Of a DNA stretch of 40,487 nucleotides, positions 1 to 7,571 are shown in pieces. This DNA comes from Candidatus Tepidiaquacellales bacterium UBA6667 (lineage in GTDB: Bacteria; Bacteroidota; Ignavibacteria; Tepidaquicellales; Tepidaquicellaceae). Every line of letters begins with the position of its first letter. Position 1 is the first letter of the stretch. The notes beneath the pieces are model-generated. The model saw nothing but the letters and a program-made list of their open reading frames with translations. It was not told where the DNA came from and did no database searches. The position numbers and the translations under genes were made by a program. The DNA is taken from positions 166,855-207,341 of the forward strand of contig DKKL01000034.1 of NCBI GenBank assembly GCA_002455255.1, read 5' to 3'.

Positions 1-48
1 TGATGATGATGCTGATTCAAAAAATGATGATGATGCTGATTCAAAAAT
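1..48 (+). repeat. In-frame 24-bp tandem repeat in the aminopeptidase gene
   Basis: Two tandem copies of a 24-bp unit (1-24 and 25-48, differing only at the last base) encode an Asp-rich octapeptide, D-D-D-A-D-S-K-N, twice. The window begins inside the repeat, so more copies may lie upstream. It sits in the poorly conserved N-terminal part of the M17 protein, outside the catalytic domain. Confidence 0.8.
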
Positions 49-1093
49 TAATGATGTAACACTTTTCGGAAAAGCAGGAAATGAAACAGATGTTAAAAAA
101 GTTATCAGGAATTCACAATTAATTGCTGAAGCGACTGTTACTGCAAGGGATATTGGCAATGAACCGGGTAATTTTATGGTTCCTGATTCATTCGCAAAAT
201 TTGTATCAAGAGAAGGAAAGAAAAATAATTATAACGTTAAAGTATTAAATGAAAAGGAAATTGAAAAACTTGGTATGGGTGGTGTTATAGGTGTCGGTAA
301 AGGCAGTGAGAATAAACCAAGATTTATAATAATGAAATATAATGGTGGAGGCAACAAAAATCCGATTGTATTTGTTGGAAAAGGTGTAACATTTGATACT
401 GGTGGTATATCACTTAAAGGTGGTGCGGGTATGGAAAATATGAAAATGGATATGAATGGTGCTGCTGCTGTCGTTGGAATTTTCAATGCTGTTGCTGCGA
501 TGAAACTTAGAGTGAATATTATCGGTCTCATACCTTCGGTTGAAAATATGCCAAGTCATAATTCATTTAAACCCGGTGATATTTTAACAGCATATAACGG
601 TATGACCATCGAAGTCCAAAATACTGACGCTGAAGGAAGATTGATACTGGCTGACGGAGTGGCTTATGCAAATAATTTTAAACCGAAATATATAATTGAT
701 ATGGCAACTTTAACCGGTGCGGCTTTGGTTGCTTTAGGTCATACTGCTTCAATTGCAATAACTAATGATGAAGAACTTTACAACAAAGTAAAAACTGCCG
801 GAATTGAAGTTCATGAAAGAGTTTGGGAACTTCCAAGCTGGGATGATTATGATAAACTAATTGATTCAGATGTTGCTGATGTATCCAATTTAGGAAAAGG
901 AAGAGCGGCTGGCTCTATAGTTGCAGGAATGTTTATAAAAAGATTTACCGGTGAAAACAAATGGTTACATCTTGACATTGCAGGAACCGGAATGCTTCCG
1001 GCTGCGGCTTCTGAATATGTTCCGAAGTATTCTTCCGGTGTTGGAGTAAGATTATTCACAAAATTTTTAATGAATGAAGCAAATAATAATTAA
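2..1093 (+). CDS. pepA: Leucyl aminopeptidase (peptidase M17), 5'-truncated by the window edge
   Basis: The frame is open from base 2, so the true start lies upstream. M17 enzymes are cytoplasmic two-metal exopeptidases that remove N-terminal residues from peptides. The catalytic domain is complete: N-E-P-G-N at about 161-175, the metal-binding Lys/Asp segment G-V-T-F-D-T-G-G-I-S-L-K at about 385-420, and the signature N-T-D-A-E-G-R-L at 620-643. The visible N-terminal stretch is Asp-rich and repetitive. The last 20 bases overlap the start of the NamZ-like gene, so the two are probably co-transcribed and translationally coupled. The symbol rests on the family; M17 members are variously named pepA or ampA. 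Confidence 0.93.
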   Translation, partial: DDDADSKNDDDADSKINDVTLFGKAGNETDVKKVIRNSQLIAEATVTARDIGNEPGNFMVPDSFAKFVSREGKKNNYNVKVLNEKEIEKLGMGGVIGVGKGSENKPRFIIMKYNGGGNKNPIVFVGKGVTFDTGGISLKGGAGMENMKMDMNGAAAVVGIFNAVAAMKLRVNIIGLIPSVENMPSHNSFKPGDILTAYNGMTIEVQNTDAEGRLILADGVAYANNFKPKYIIDMATLTGAALVALGHTASIAITNDEELYNKVKTAGIEVHERVWELPSWDDYDKLIDSDVADVSNLGKGRAAGSIVAGMFIKRFTGENKWLHLDIAGTGMLPAAASEYVPKYSSGVGVRLFTKFLMNEANNN

Positions 1094-2327
1094 AATATTA
1101 TTTCTTGTAGTAGTTATGGTTTCTGTTAATGATGGATTGATATTGTCAAACCATTATAACAAATGTTCTGAATTAAATAATTTCAGATTAGGAAATGATA
1201 ATTTACTAAGCGATAATTTTAATGTTATTCAGAATAAAACTTCTGCTATTATAACAAATAACAGTGGAATTATGTCTGATGGGCAACACATAGTAGATGC
1301 ATTAAAAAATACAAGAGGAGTTTTTTTAATAAAAATTTTCAGCCCTGAACATGGTTTCAGAGGTGATGATAATGATACTGACCATCTTGATGATGCAACC
1401 GGGATACCTGTTGTTACTTTATATGGAAATAAAAAAAAGCCGACTAAATCTGAATTGAGCGATGTAGATGTGATTGTTTATGATATACAGGATGTGGGTG
1501 CAAGATTTTATACTTATATCAATACAATGTATTATTGTATGGAGGCAGCGATTGAAAATAATAAAAAGTTTGTAATCTGTGACAGACCAATAATTCCAAA
1601 TCCTGAATACATAGACGGTTTTATGCTTGATAATGACGTTAAATCTTTTGTAGGGCTGCTTGATATTCCGATTAGTTATGGTTTAACTATTGGCGAACTT
1701 GCAAACTATATTAACCAAACTGAATTTAACGGAAAATGTGATTTATTTATTTCAAAAATGAGCGGATATACAAGAGATATGGAATATAACAATCTTGGTA
1801 TAAAATGGAAAAATCCTTCTCCGAGTATGCTTTATCCATCAACAGCCGTTACATATTCAGGAACATGTTTGCTTGAAGGTACAAATTTCGCCGAAGGCAG
1901 AGGTACTGATAAACCGTTTGAATATGTAGGTGCTCCTTATTGTGATGGTGATTTATTAAAAAATGAAATGGATAAGTTTGGTTTCAAAGGTGTTGAATTT
2001 GAATCTATTGAGTTTACCCCTACATCAATCACAAGCCCTTCAAATCCACCAAAGTTTGTCGGAAAGAAATGCGAAGGGATTTACATAAAAATAACTGATA
2101 AGAAATTAGCTGAACCCGTTAAAATTGGGATTGCTTTATTAATAACATTGAATAAAAATTTTCCTCAGTTCAAAATTCGGAATGATAAATTTTTAGATAA
2201 ACTTTCCGGAACGAAGAAACTGAGGACAATGATTGAAAACAATACTGACTTCGAGACAATAGTTTCGACTTATTCAATACCGCTTGAAAAATACAAAGTT
2301 GCAATTCAACCATATCTGATATATTAA
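1074..2327 (+). CDS. namZ: Exo-beta-N-acetylmuramidase NamZ-like (DUF1343/GH171), secreted
   Basis: 417 residues. The N-terminus has a short hydrophobic segment (about residues 4-20) that could be a signal peptide. The body has the DUF1343 hallmarks: N-x-S-G, F-S-P-E-H-G-F-R-G near residue 92, D-I-Q-D-V-G-A-R-F-Y-T-Y near 140 and a C-D-R-P segment near 170. Characterised members (NamZ, GH171) release N-acetylmuramic acid from the non-reducing end of peptidoglycan fragments, so a role in cell-wall recycling or scavenging is likely. The start overlaps the aminopeptidase stop by 20 bases. With a peptidase next to it, the pair may process wall-derived peptides and sugars, which is inference. No clear terminator is visible downstream before the next promoter. 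Confidence 0.87.
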   Translation: MKQIIIKILFLVVVMVSVNDGLILSNHYNKCSELNNFRLGNDNLLSDNFNVIQNKTSAIITNNSGIMSDGQHIVDALKNTRGVFLIKIFSPEHGFRGDDNDTDHLDDATGIPVVTLYGNKKKPTKSELSDVDVIVYDIQDVGARFYTYINTMYYCMEAAIENNKKFVICDRPIIPNPEYIDGFMLDNDVKSFVGLLDIPISYGLTIGELANYINQTEFNGKCDLFISKMSGYTRDMEYNNLGIKWKNPSPSMLYPSTAVTYSGTCLLEGTNFAEGRGTDKPFEYVGAPYCDGDLLKNEMDKFGFKGVEFESIEFTPTSITSPSNPPKFVGKKCEGIYIKITDKKLAEPVKIGIALLITLNKNFPQFKIRNDKFLDKLSGTKKLRTMIENNTDFETIVSTYSIPLEKYKVAIQPYLIY

Positions 2328-2360
2328 ATTTTTTTCATTTGACACTGAATCAAATTTCAC

Positions 2361-2410
2361 TTGACAATAAATTTATTTCTCTTTAATTTTGTCGTAGTTA
2401 GAACTACAAC
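2361..2410 (+). promoter_or_regulatory. Promoter with overlapping palindromic operator (copy 1)
   Basis: TTGACA at 2361-2366 and TAATTTTG at 2384-2391 (Bacteroidota -7 form TAnnTTTG) are separated by 17 bp. A 20-bp near-perfect palindrome, GTCGTAGTTAGAACTACAAC, occupies 2391-2410 and would cover the transcription start. It drives the 36-codon ORF at 2436. A second unit with the same geometry lies at 2547-2595, before the TrmB-like gene. An operator over the start site suggests repression; the natural candidate is the adjacent regulator, which is inference. Confidence 0.65.
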
Positions 2411-2435
2411 ATTTTATAAATTTTAAAAAAGAAAA

Positions 2436-2546
2436 ATGGAAACACTACAACAATTAACCGAAAAAAACACAAGTTATGAAAAAACCGGATTTATTATTAT
2501 TTCAGTTATGCTGTTTTTGCTTATTATAGGAATTATTTTTTCTTAA
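2436..2546 (+). CDS. Small single-pass membrane peptide (36 aa)
   Basis: ATG at 2436, stop TAA at 2544-2546. The first 17 residues are polar (M-E-T-L-Q-Q-L-T-E-K...), followed by about 18 strongly hydrophobic residues rich in Ile, Leu and Phe ending at the stop, so it looks like a single tail-anchored or N-in membrane helix. No family recognised. It lies 26 bp after an operator-bearing promoter and directly before the promoter of the TrmB-like gene, which gives it its own transcription unit; that supports expression, although the ORF is short enough to be chance. There is no Shine-Dalgarno sequence, as for most genes here. Confidence 0.5.
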   Translation: METLQQLTEKNTSYEKTGFIIISVMLFLLIIGIIFS

Positions 2547-2595
2547 TTGAAATAAACGACGGCAATCATTATCTTGTCGTAGTCTTAATAACAAC
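2547..2595 (+). promoter_or_regulatory. Promoter with overlapping operator (copy 2), before the TrmB-like gene
   Basis: TTGAAA at 2547-2552 and TATCTTG at 2570-2576 keep the same 23-base offset seen in copy 1 (2361 to 2384). Starting on the last G is GTCGTAGTCTTAATAACAAC (2576-2595), matching the left arm GTCGTAGT and right end ACAAC of the copy-1 palindrome with a degenerate centre. It lies 9 bases before the ATG of the regulator at 2605. This fits autoregulation with a weaker site than copy 1. Confidence 0.6.
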
Positions 2596-2604
2596 ATATT
2601 AGTA

Positions 2605-3450
2605 ATGAAAGAATTAATAGATAAATTAGAGTCACTGGGTTTTACGACTTATGAATCAAAAGTCTTTTTGGTTTTGATGAAAGGTCACAATATGACTGCG
2701 GCAGAAATAGCCGAAGAAGCAGGAATACCCAGAACCTCTGTATATGACATTTTAAAAATTTTCGCTGAAAAAGGTTATTGCAACGAGCTTGAAACACCTA
2801 CCAAACTTAGATATGAAGCAATTGATCCTGAAATTATTGAAGGGAAAATTGAAAACGAACTGAACAAAACATTTGGGTCGCAGTTAAAAATTTTAAAATC
2901 TTTGTTTGAAAGTATTAAACCATTATACAAAGCAAGTCTTCCGAGTGAAAATAAAGTTGATGTTGAGCTTATAAAAGGTTTTAATAAATTCAGACCTTTG
3001 AAACTTATTGATTTAATTAAAAGTTCTCAAAAAGAAATTTTAATAATGAACAGATTGGAGGCACACGTATCTAAAGATTTAGACAATGAAGCCAAGAAGT
3101 TTTATAAAAAAGGTGGAGTTGTGAGGTCAATATATGAAGCAAGTTTGAATTTTAAAATTGAAAGCGGTGGAAAATGGATTCCTGCAACAAAAGAAGAATT
3201 AGTTAAACTGTTGGATTCATTTCAAAAACAAGGTGAACAAATCAAACTTGCAAGTAAAGTACCTCAAATAATGGCAATATTTGACAAACAAACCGTGTTT
3301 ATCAGTTTAATCGATGAAACTGTTACCAAAAACAACAGAACCGATATTATAATCAGAAATAAAAACTATGCGGAATATGCAAGAGAGATATTTGAAAACT
3401 ACTGGTCAAAATCCATGACTTTAGATGAATACAAAAAATTAAAAAATTAA
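2605..3450 (+). CDS. TrmB-family transcriptional regulator
   Basis: 281 residues. Residues about 8-70 form a TrmB-type winged helix-turn-helix: L-G-F-T-T-Y-E-S-K-V-F, then M-T-A-A-E-I-A-E-E-A-G-I-P-R-T-S-V-Y as recognition helix and wing. A short coiled segment (about 85-110) leads to a C-terminal ligand/dimerisation domain of about 170 residues (helix-strand pattern, I-L-I-M-N-R-L near 143). Family members in archaea and some bacteria are sugar-responsive or general repressors/activators; the ligand here cannot be read. Its promoter carries a palindrome that also occurs upstream of the small ORF at 2436, suggesting it binds both. The T9SS protein starts 18 bp downstream and may be in the same transcript. 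The annotated ATG is the only good start, with no Shine-Dalgarno sequence. Confidence 0.85.
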   Translation: MKELIDKLESLGFTTYESKVFLVLMKGHNMTAAEIAEEAGIPRTSVYDILKIFAEKGYCNELETPTKLRYEAIDPEIIEGKIENELNKTFGSQLKILKSLFESIKPLYKASLPSENKVDVELIKGFNKFRPLKLIDLIKSSQKEILIMNRLEAHVSKDLDNEAKKFYKKGGVVRSIYEASLNFKIESGGKWIPATKEELVKLLDSFQKQGEQIKLASKVPQIMAIFDKQTVFISLIDETVTKNNRTDIIIRNKNYAEYAREIFENYWSKSMTLDEYKKLKN

Positions 3451-3468
3451 GTACTGAAGTTTAACAAT

Positions 3469-5457
3469 ATGAACAAATATTTAATAACACTATTCTTGAT
3501 AATTGTTTCAAATCTCAGTCTGGCAGGTGGCAATCCTGAGACCGGTTGGTCAGCACTTGGAAACGGAACAAACGGAGAAGTAAAGACAATAACTGAATAC
3601 TATGGTAACATCGTTATTGGGGGAAACTTTACAACAGCAGGCGGACAAACAGTAAACAATATCGCAATGTGGAACGGTTCGCAGTGGATGCCACTTGGAA
3701 ACGGTCTTAACGGTTATGTAAATTCATTAAAAGTTTTTAATAATGAATTGTATGTAGCCGGGAATTTCTCTGATGCAAGCGGAGTTACCAATACTTCCAA
3801 ACTCGCTAAATGGAACGGGACATCATGGCAAAGTGTAACGAATCTTTTCCAAGCGGGACATGAATTAAATGCACTTGAGGTTTTTAATAATGTTTTATAC
3901 ATCGGAGGTGAGTTTACTTCAGGACCTGTAAGAAATATAATTAAATTTGACGGTGCAATTTTTTCTTCCCTTTCAAACGGAGTGAATGATAAAGTAAATG
4001 CTTTGCTTGATTATGGAACACATTTAATTGTTGCCGGAGACTTTACAGAAGTTAATGGTAATTCATATTCAAGAATTGCACGATATAACGGAACAAGCTG
4101 GAGCAGCGTAAACAATGCTACTTTCAATGATGAAATTTATTCACTTGGGATTTATGAAGGATTGCTATATGCGGGTGGAAGATTTGAAACAGGTGGCGGT
4201 GTTCAGGCAAATTATTTAGTTTGCTTTTATGGTGGAAACTGGATAAAAGTAGGCAATGGTGTTGAAGACAGGATTTATGCCATTACATATTGGAACAGAC
4301 AACTTGTAGTTGCAGGTCAGCATAAATTTTCTTACAACCTAACAGATACAGTTTATGTAAACAGGATTTCAAGATTTGACGGCACAAGATGGAATACATT
4401 TGCAACAGGTATGAACGGAAAAGTGAACGCTCTTCATATTTCGAATGATTCTGCTTTATTTGCTGTTGGAGAATTTACTACAGCAGGCGGGAGAGTTGCA
4501 AACAGAGTCGCCAGATGGGATTCTGTACAGACTGTTAGTGTTTCAGGAAGAGTTAAATTCAGAGGTACTAATATTGGTGTGTCAGGTGGGTATGTTAAAG
4601 CGATTAGAATTGATTTAAATACACGACAAGCATTGACTGTTGACTCTACAAACATACTTCCCGGTGGCAACTATACATTAACTAAAGTAAGACGTAATGA
4701 TACTTTAGATATTCTCGGTTTCCCTGCTGATATTATTGAGCAGGATTTTATACCGACATATCATCCTTCAACTATACACTGGCAAAATTCCGTAAGACTT
4801 TATACTTCAAACAGTTTTTCCAATATAGATATTGATGTTGACAGTATTTCAAATCCGGCAGGTAACGGTATGGTTACAGGATTAGTAAATCTAAATTACA
4901 CACCACCTGGATTTATAGGTTCGGGTTTAGGATTGGATTTTAAATCAAGTTCAATTGTTTATGCTTTGCAAAACGGAAGATTTGTAAATTTCGGTATTAG
5001 CAATAATTACACAACTTACGGAATACCCGAATTACCGCCCGGAAACTATAAGATAATAGTTGATAGAATCGGATATACATCTGATACCTTAGATATAGTT
5101 GTTCCTCAAGGTGGAACTGTGGGCAATGTGAACTTCACTCTAAAACCGATGGATTATACTGTTGGGATTTCTGATCCCGGGATTACATTTGTTAAAGATT
5201 TTACTCTAAGACAAAATTATCCAAATCCGTTTAATCCGGAAACAACAATAGAATTTACACTGAAAGAAAAAGGTTACGTATCACTGAATATTTTTAATAT
5301 TCTTGGGATGGAAGTCGGGAGTTTTTTCAATACCAATTTGAATAGTGGCAGTTATAGTTTAAAATGGAATGCTTCAGGTTTATCATCCGGTGTTTATTTT
5401 TACAAGTTGAATTTAAACGGAATATCTGTAACGAAAAGTATGTTGTTACTTAAATAA
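3469..5457 (+). CDS. T9SS-secreted repeat (propeller-like) protein with C-terminal sorting domain
   Basis: 662 residues. A signal peptide is visible at 1-19 (hydrophobic, ending S-L-A-G). Residues about 25-350 hold roughly six to seven repeats of 45-50 residues built as W-x-x-L-G-x-G-x-N-G-x-V ... L-x-V-G-G-x-F-x-x-A-G-G ... I-A-x-W-N-G, a pattern expected for a beta-propeller. Residues about 355-560 look like carboxypeptidase-regulatory/Ig-like beta domains (P-P-G-N-Y-K-I-I-V near 524). The last 83 residues (580-662) are a type A T9SS sorting domain: N-Y-P-N-P-F-N-P-E-T, G-x-Y, S-S-G-V-Y-F-Y-K-L. It should cross the outer membrane by T9SS and be released or surface-attached. It follows the TrmB-like gene by 18 bp, with a strong terminator after it. 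No enzymatic motif seen. Confidence 0.85.
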   Translation: MNKYLITLFLIIVSNLSLAGGNPETGWSALGNGTNGEVKTITEYYGNIVIGGNFTTAGGQTVNNIAMWNGSQWMPLGNGLNGYVNSLKVFNNELYVAGNFSDASGVTNTSKLAKWNGTSWQSVTNLFQAGHELNALEVFNNVLYIGGEFTSGPVRNIIKFDGAIFSSLSNGVNDKVNALLDYGTHLIVAGDFTEVNGNSYSRIARYNGTSWSSVNNATFNDEIYSLGIYEGLLYAGGRFETGGGVQANYLVCFYGGNWIKVGNGVEDRIYAITYWNRQLVVAGQHKFSYNLTDTVYVNRISRFDGTRWNTFATGMNGKVNALHISNDSALFAVGEFTTAGGRVANRVARWDSVQTVSVSGRVKFRGTNIGVSGGYVKAIRIDLNTRQALTVDSTNILPGGNYTLTKVRRNDTLDILGFPADIIEQDFIPTYHPSTIHWQNSVRLYTSNSFSNIDIDVDSISNPAGNGMVTGLVNLNYTPPGFIGSGLGLDFKSSSIVYALQNGRFVNFGISNNYTTYGIPELPPGNYKIIVDRIGYTSDTLDIVVPQGGTVGNVNFTLKPMDYTVGISDPGITFVKDFTLRQNYPNPFNPETTIEFTLKEKGYVSLNIFNILGMEVGSFFNTNLNSGSYSLKWNASGLSSGVYFYKLNLNGISVTKSMLLLK

Positions 5458-5519
5458 TAAAATAGTTTTCCGAAGTGTTAAGTACTATATCCTTCCGTTA
5501 ATTTGTTTTCCTAAAGAAA

Positions 5520-5547
5520 AAGGGAGCTCAGTTGAGTTCCCTTTTTT
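5520..5547 (+). terminator. Rho-independent terminator after the T9SS protein gene
   Basis: An 11-bp stem (5520-5530 with 5533-5543, one G-T pair) with a 2-base gap at 5531-5532 is followed by a T run to 5547. It ends the regulator/T9SS transcript. The remaining bases to 5726 are AT-rich, with only a weak AAAACC-GGTAA-GGTTTT hairpin at 5664-5680. Confidence 0.8.
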
Positions 5548-5725
5548 GATTTACACAAGATTTTACTTTAAAATAGATGCAATAATAAATAAGAATAAAA
5601 TTTGAATAAAAACAATTATTTTTAAATATTCGTATTAAGATTTGGGATTTTCTTATTATATGGAAAACCGGTAAGGTTTTTAAATAATGAGATAATTCCA
5701 ATTTAAAACTTCCTTTAAATCACCA

Positions 5726-7279
5726 ATGAAAAAATTATTATTCTTAATTTTTTTTATTACAAATATTGCAATTTCTCAGGAAGGCAATATAAAAGAAATA
5801 CAGATTCTGCATTGGAATGATTTCCATGCCAGAAACACTACATATCAGGTTACAAAAAAGGATAGTCTTGATAATCCTTATAAAGTTACAGTTGGCGGGG
5901 TTTCAGGTGTTTTGGGATATTTAAATAAATACCGTGATGCTAATACATTACTCCTAAATGGAGGTGATGATTTTCAAGGTTCACCAATCTCCACTCTTAC
6001 AAAAGGAAAATCACAAATTGAATTATTAAATTTATATAACCTTGATGCTTTTGTACTCGGAAATCATGAGTTTGATTATGGTGAAAATTCACTTGATTCA
6101 GTTTTAAAGATTGCAAATTTTGATTATATAAGTGCAAATGTATTTTTTACAAATGAAAACAGAACATTCGCTGAAAGATTTGTAATTAAAGAAATTAATG
6201 GTGTTAAGGTTGGTATTATAGGTTTGACTGCATTTGATTTAAAAACACTTGTTTTACCTAAGAACGTTGATGAGATTGAAATGCTAAACGTAGATACTGT
6301 GATAACTCAATCAGTTAAACTGTTAAAAGAATCAGGATGCGATATTATAGGGTTGCTAACACATATAGGTGTAGAGAATGACAGAATATTAGCTGCAAAA
6401 TATTACGGTGATATAGATTTTATAATTGGCGGACATTCGCACACTCCGCTTTTCAGAGCTGAAAATGTAAATAATGTTTTGGTGGCACAGGCTGGTTCTT
6501 ACGGCAGATGGATTGGAAGAGTTAATTTAAAAGTAGATATTGACAGAGATACAGTTTTGGAATTTAAAGGAAGACTTATTGAAACTATTTATGATTCAAC
6601 AATAAACGATATGAATGCAGAACTGATTGTTTCAAATATGTTAAAGGATATAGAACCTCAACTGAAGAGAGTGATAGGGGTTTTGGAAAGCGACTGGGTG
6701 AGAGCTTATGATGAAGAATTTAATCTCGGACAATGGGAAGCGGATGTAGTAAGACAGAAATTTAATACTGATCTTGCTTTTCTCAATGCAGGAGGAATTA
6801 GGAAAGGACTAAGCAAAGGAGATATTACAGTCGGTGATATTTGGGAGGTTAATCCATTTGGGAATACGATAGTGAAATTTGAAGTATCGGGTGCATCTCT
6901 TAAGAAAATGATTCATAACAATATTAAGCAAAGAGTAATGGAAATAAAAGAGATAGGATCAAGTGATATGCTTGTAGCATCCGGAATTTTAGTGAAATAT
7001 AATTCTGGTAAGATAATAGATGGAGATGAAGATTTCATTGAAGAGATAAAAGTAAATGGAGAAAACGTTGATGACAATAAAACTTATACTATCGGAACAA
7101 ACAATTACATGGCAGCTCAATTTAAAAAATACTTTGGTGATATCGGGATTGATATCATAGTGAATGACACAAATATTTTAGACAGAGATTTATTCATTGA
7201 AGCTGTGGAAGAGCAAAAAACAATAAACTCAATATTAGAAAAAAGGATAATTGATTCGACACCTGAAAAACTTAAATAA
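5726..7279 (+). CDS. Exported 5'-nucleotidase / 2',3'-cyclic phosphodiesterase family metallophosphatase
   Basis: 517 residues. A signal peptide spans 1-18 (M-K-K-L-L-F-L-I-F-F... I-S-Q). The N-terminal metallophosphoesterase domain has the dimetal motifs H-W-N-D-F-H (D32, H34), G-G-D-D-F-Q-G-S near 80, G-N-H-E-F-D-Y (N113, H114, E115) and G-G-H-S-H-T near 238. The C-terminal 5'-nucleotidase substrate domain has N-A-G-G-I-R-K-G near 352 and N-P-F-G-N near 374. UshA/CpdB-type enzymes hydrolyse nucleotides in the periplasm for purine and phosphate salvage. It heads a four-gene operon with 0-5 bp gaps (YggX, SpoIIE-type phosphatase, PurE). A purine connection with PurE is plausible but not proven. 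Confidence 0.9.
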   Translation: MKKLLFLIFFITNIAISQEGNIKEIQILHWNDFHARNTTYQVTKKDSLDNPYKVTVGGVSGVLGYLNKYRDANTLLLNGGDDFQGSPISTLTKGKSQIELLNLYNLDAFVLGNHEFDYGENSLDSVLKIANFDYISANVFFTNENRTFAERFVIKEINGVKVGIIGLTAFDLKTLVLPKNVDEIEMLNVDTVITQSVKLLKESGCDIIGLLTHIGVENDRILAAKYYGDIDFIIGGHSHTPLFRAENVNNVLVAQAGSYGRWIGRVNLKVDIDRDTVLEFKGRLIETIYDSTINDMNAELIVSNMLKDIEPQLKRVIGVLESDWVRAYDEEFNLGQWEADVVRQKFNTDLAFLNAGGIRKGLSKGDITVGDIWEVNPFGNTIVKFEVSGASLKKMIHNNIKQRVMEIKEIGSSDMLVASGILVKYNSGKIIDGDEDFIEEIKVNGENVDDNKTYTIGTNNYMAAQFKKYFGDIGIDIIVNDTNILDRDLFIEAVEEQKTINSILEKRIIDSTPEKLK

Positions 7280-7284
7280 ATTAT

Positions 7285-7566
7285 ATGAAAGAACAACGAC
7301 TTGTAAATTGCGTAAAGCTAAATAAAGAATTACCCGGACTTGACAGAATACCAATACCCGGAGAACTTGGAGAAAAGATTTACAACAGCATTTCAAAAGA
7401 AGCATTTGATATGTTTCTTGAACATTTCAAAATGATTGTTAATGAATACAGACTTGACCTTAGCTCACCGGCAACTGATAAAATATTTGAAGAGCAAATG
7501 AGAGAATTTTTTTTTGGAGAAGGAATTAAACTGCCGGATGAATATACACCACCGGAGAATAAATAA
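7285..7566 (+). CDS. yggX: Fe(2+)-trafficking / oxidative damage protection protein YggX
   Basis: 93 residues, the usual length (about 90). The conserved core is present: C9, then P-G-E-L-G-x-x-I-Y-x-x-I-S-K-E-A at about 25-40, a helix with N-E-Y-R-L near 54, and the end motif E-Q-M-x-E-F-F-F-G-E-G with Y-T-P-P-E. In enterobacteria YggX reduces oxidative damage of iron-sulfur proteins and has been linked to cytosolic iron handling. It sits 5 bp after the nucleotidase and 5 bp before the SpoIIE-type gene. YggX is best known from proteobacteria, so its presence here is notable and may reflect an old transfer (inference). Confidence 0.87.
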   Translation: MKEQRLVNCVKLNKELPGLDRIPIPGELGEKIYNSISKEAFDMFLEHFKMIVNEYRLDLSSPATDKIFEEQMREFFFGEGIKLPDEYTPPENK

Positions 7567-7571
7567 ACAAT

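Noticed and set aside
2337..2355. TTTGACACTGAATCA resembling the TGACA-N4-TGTCA sites
   Set aside because: Shares TGACACTGA with site A, but the right arm is lacking, no sigma-54-like promoter follows, and it is far from the NtrC-linked block. Likely coincidence.
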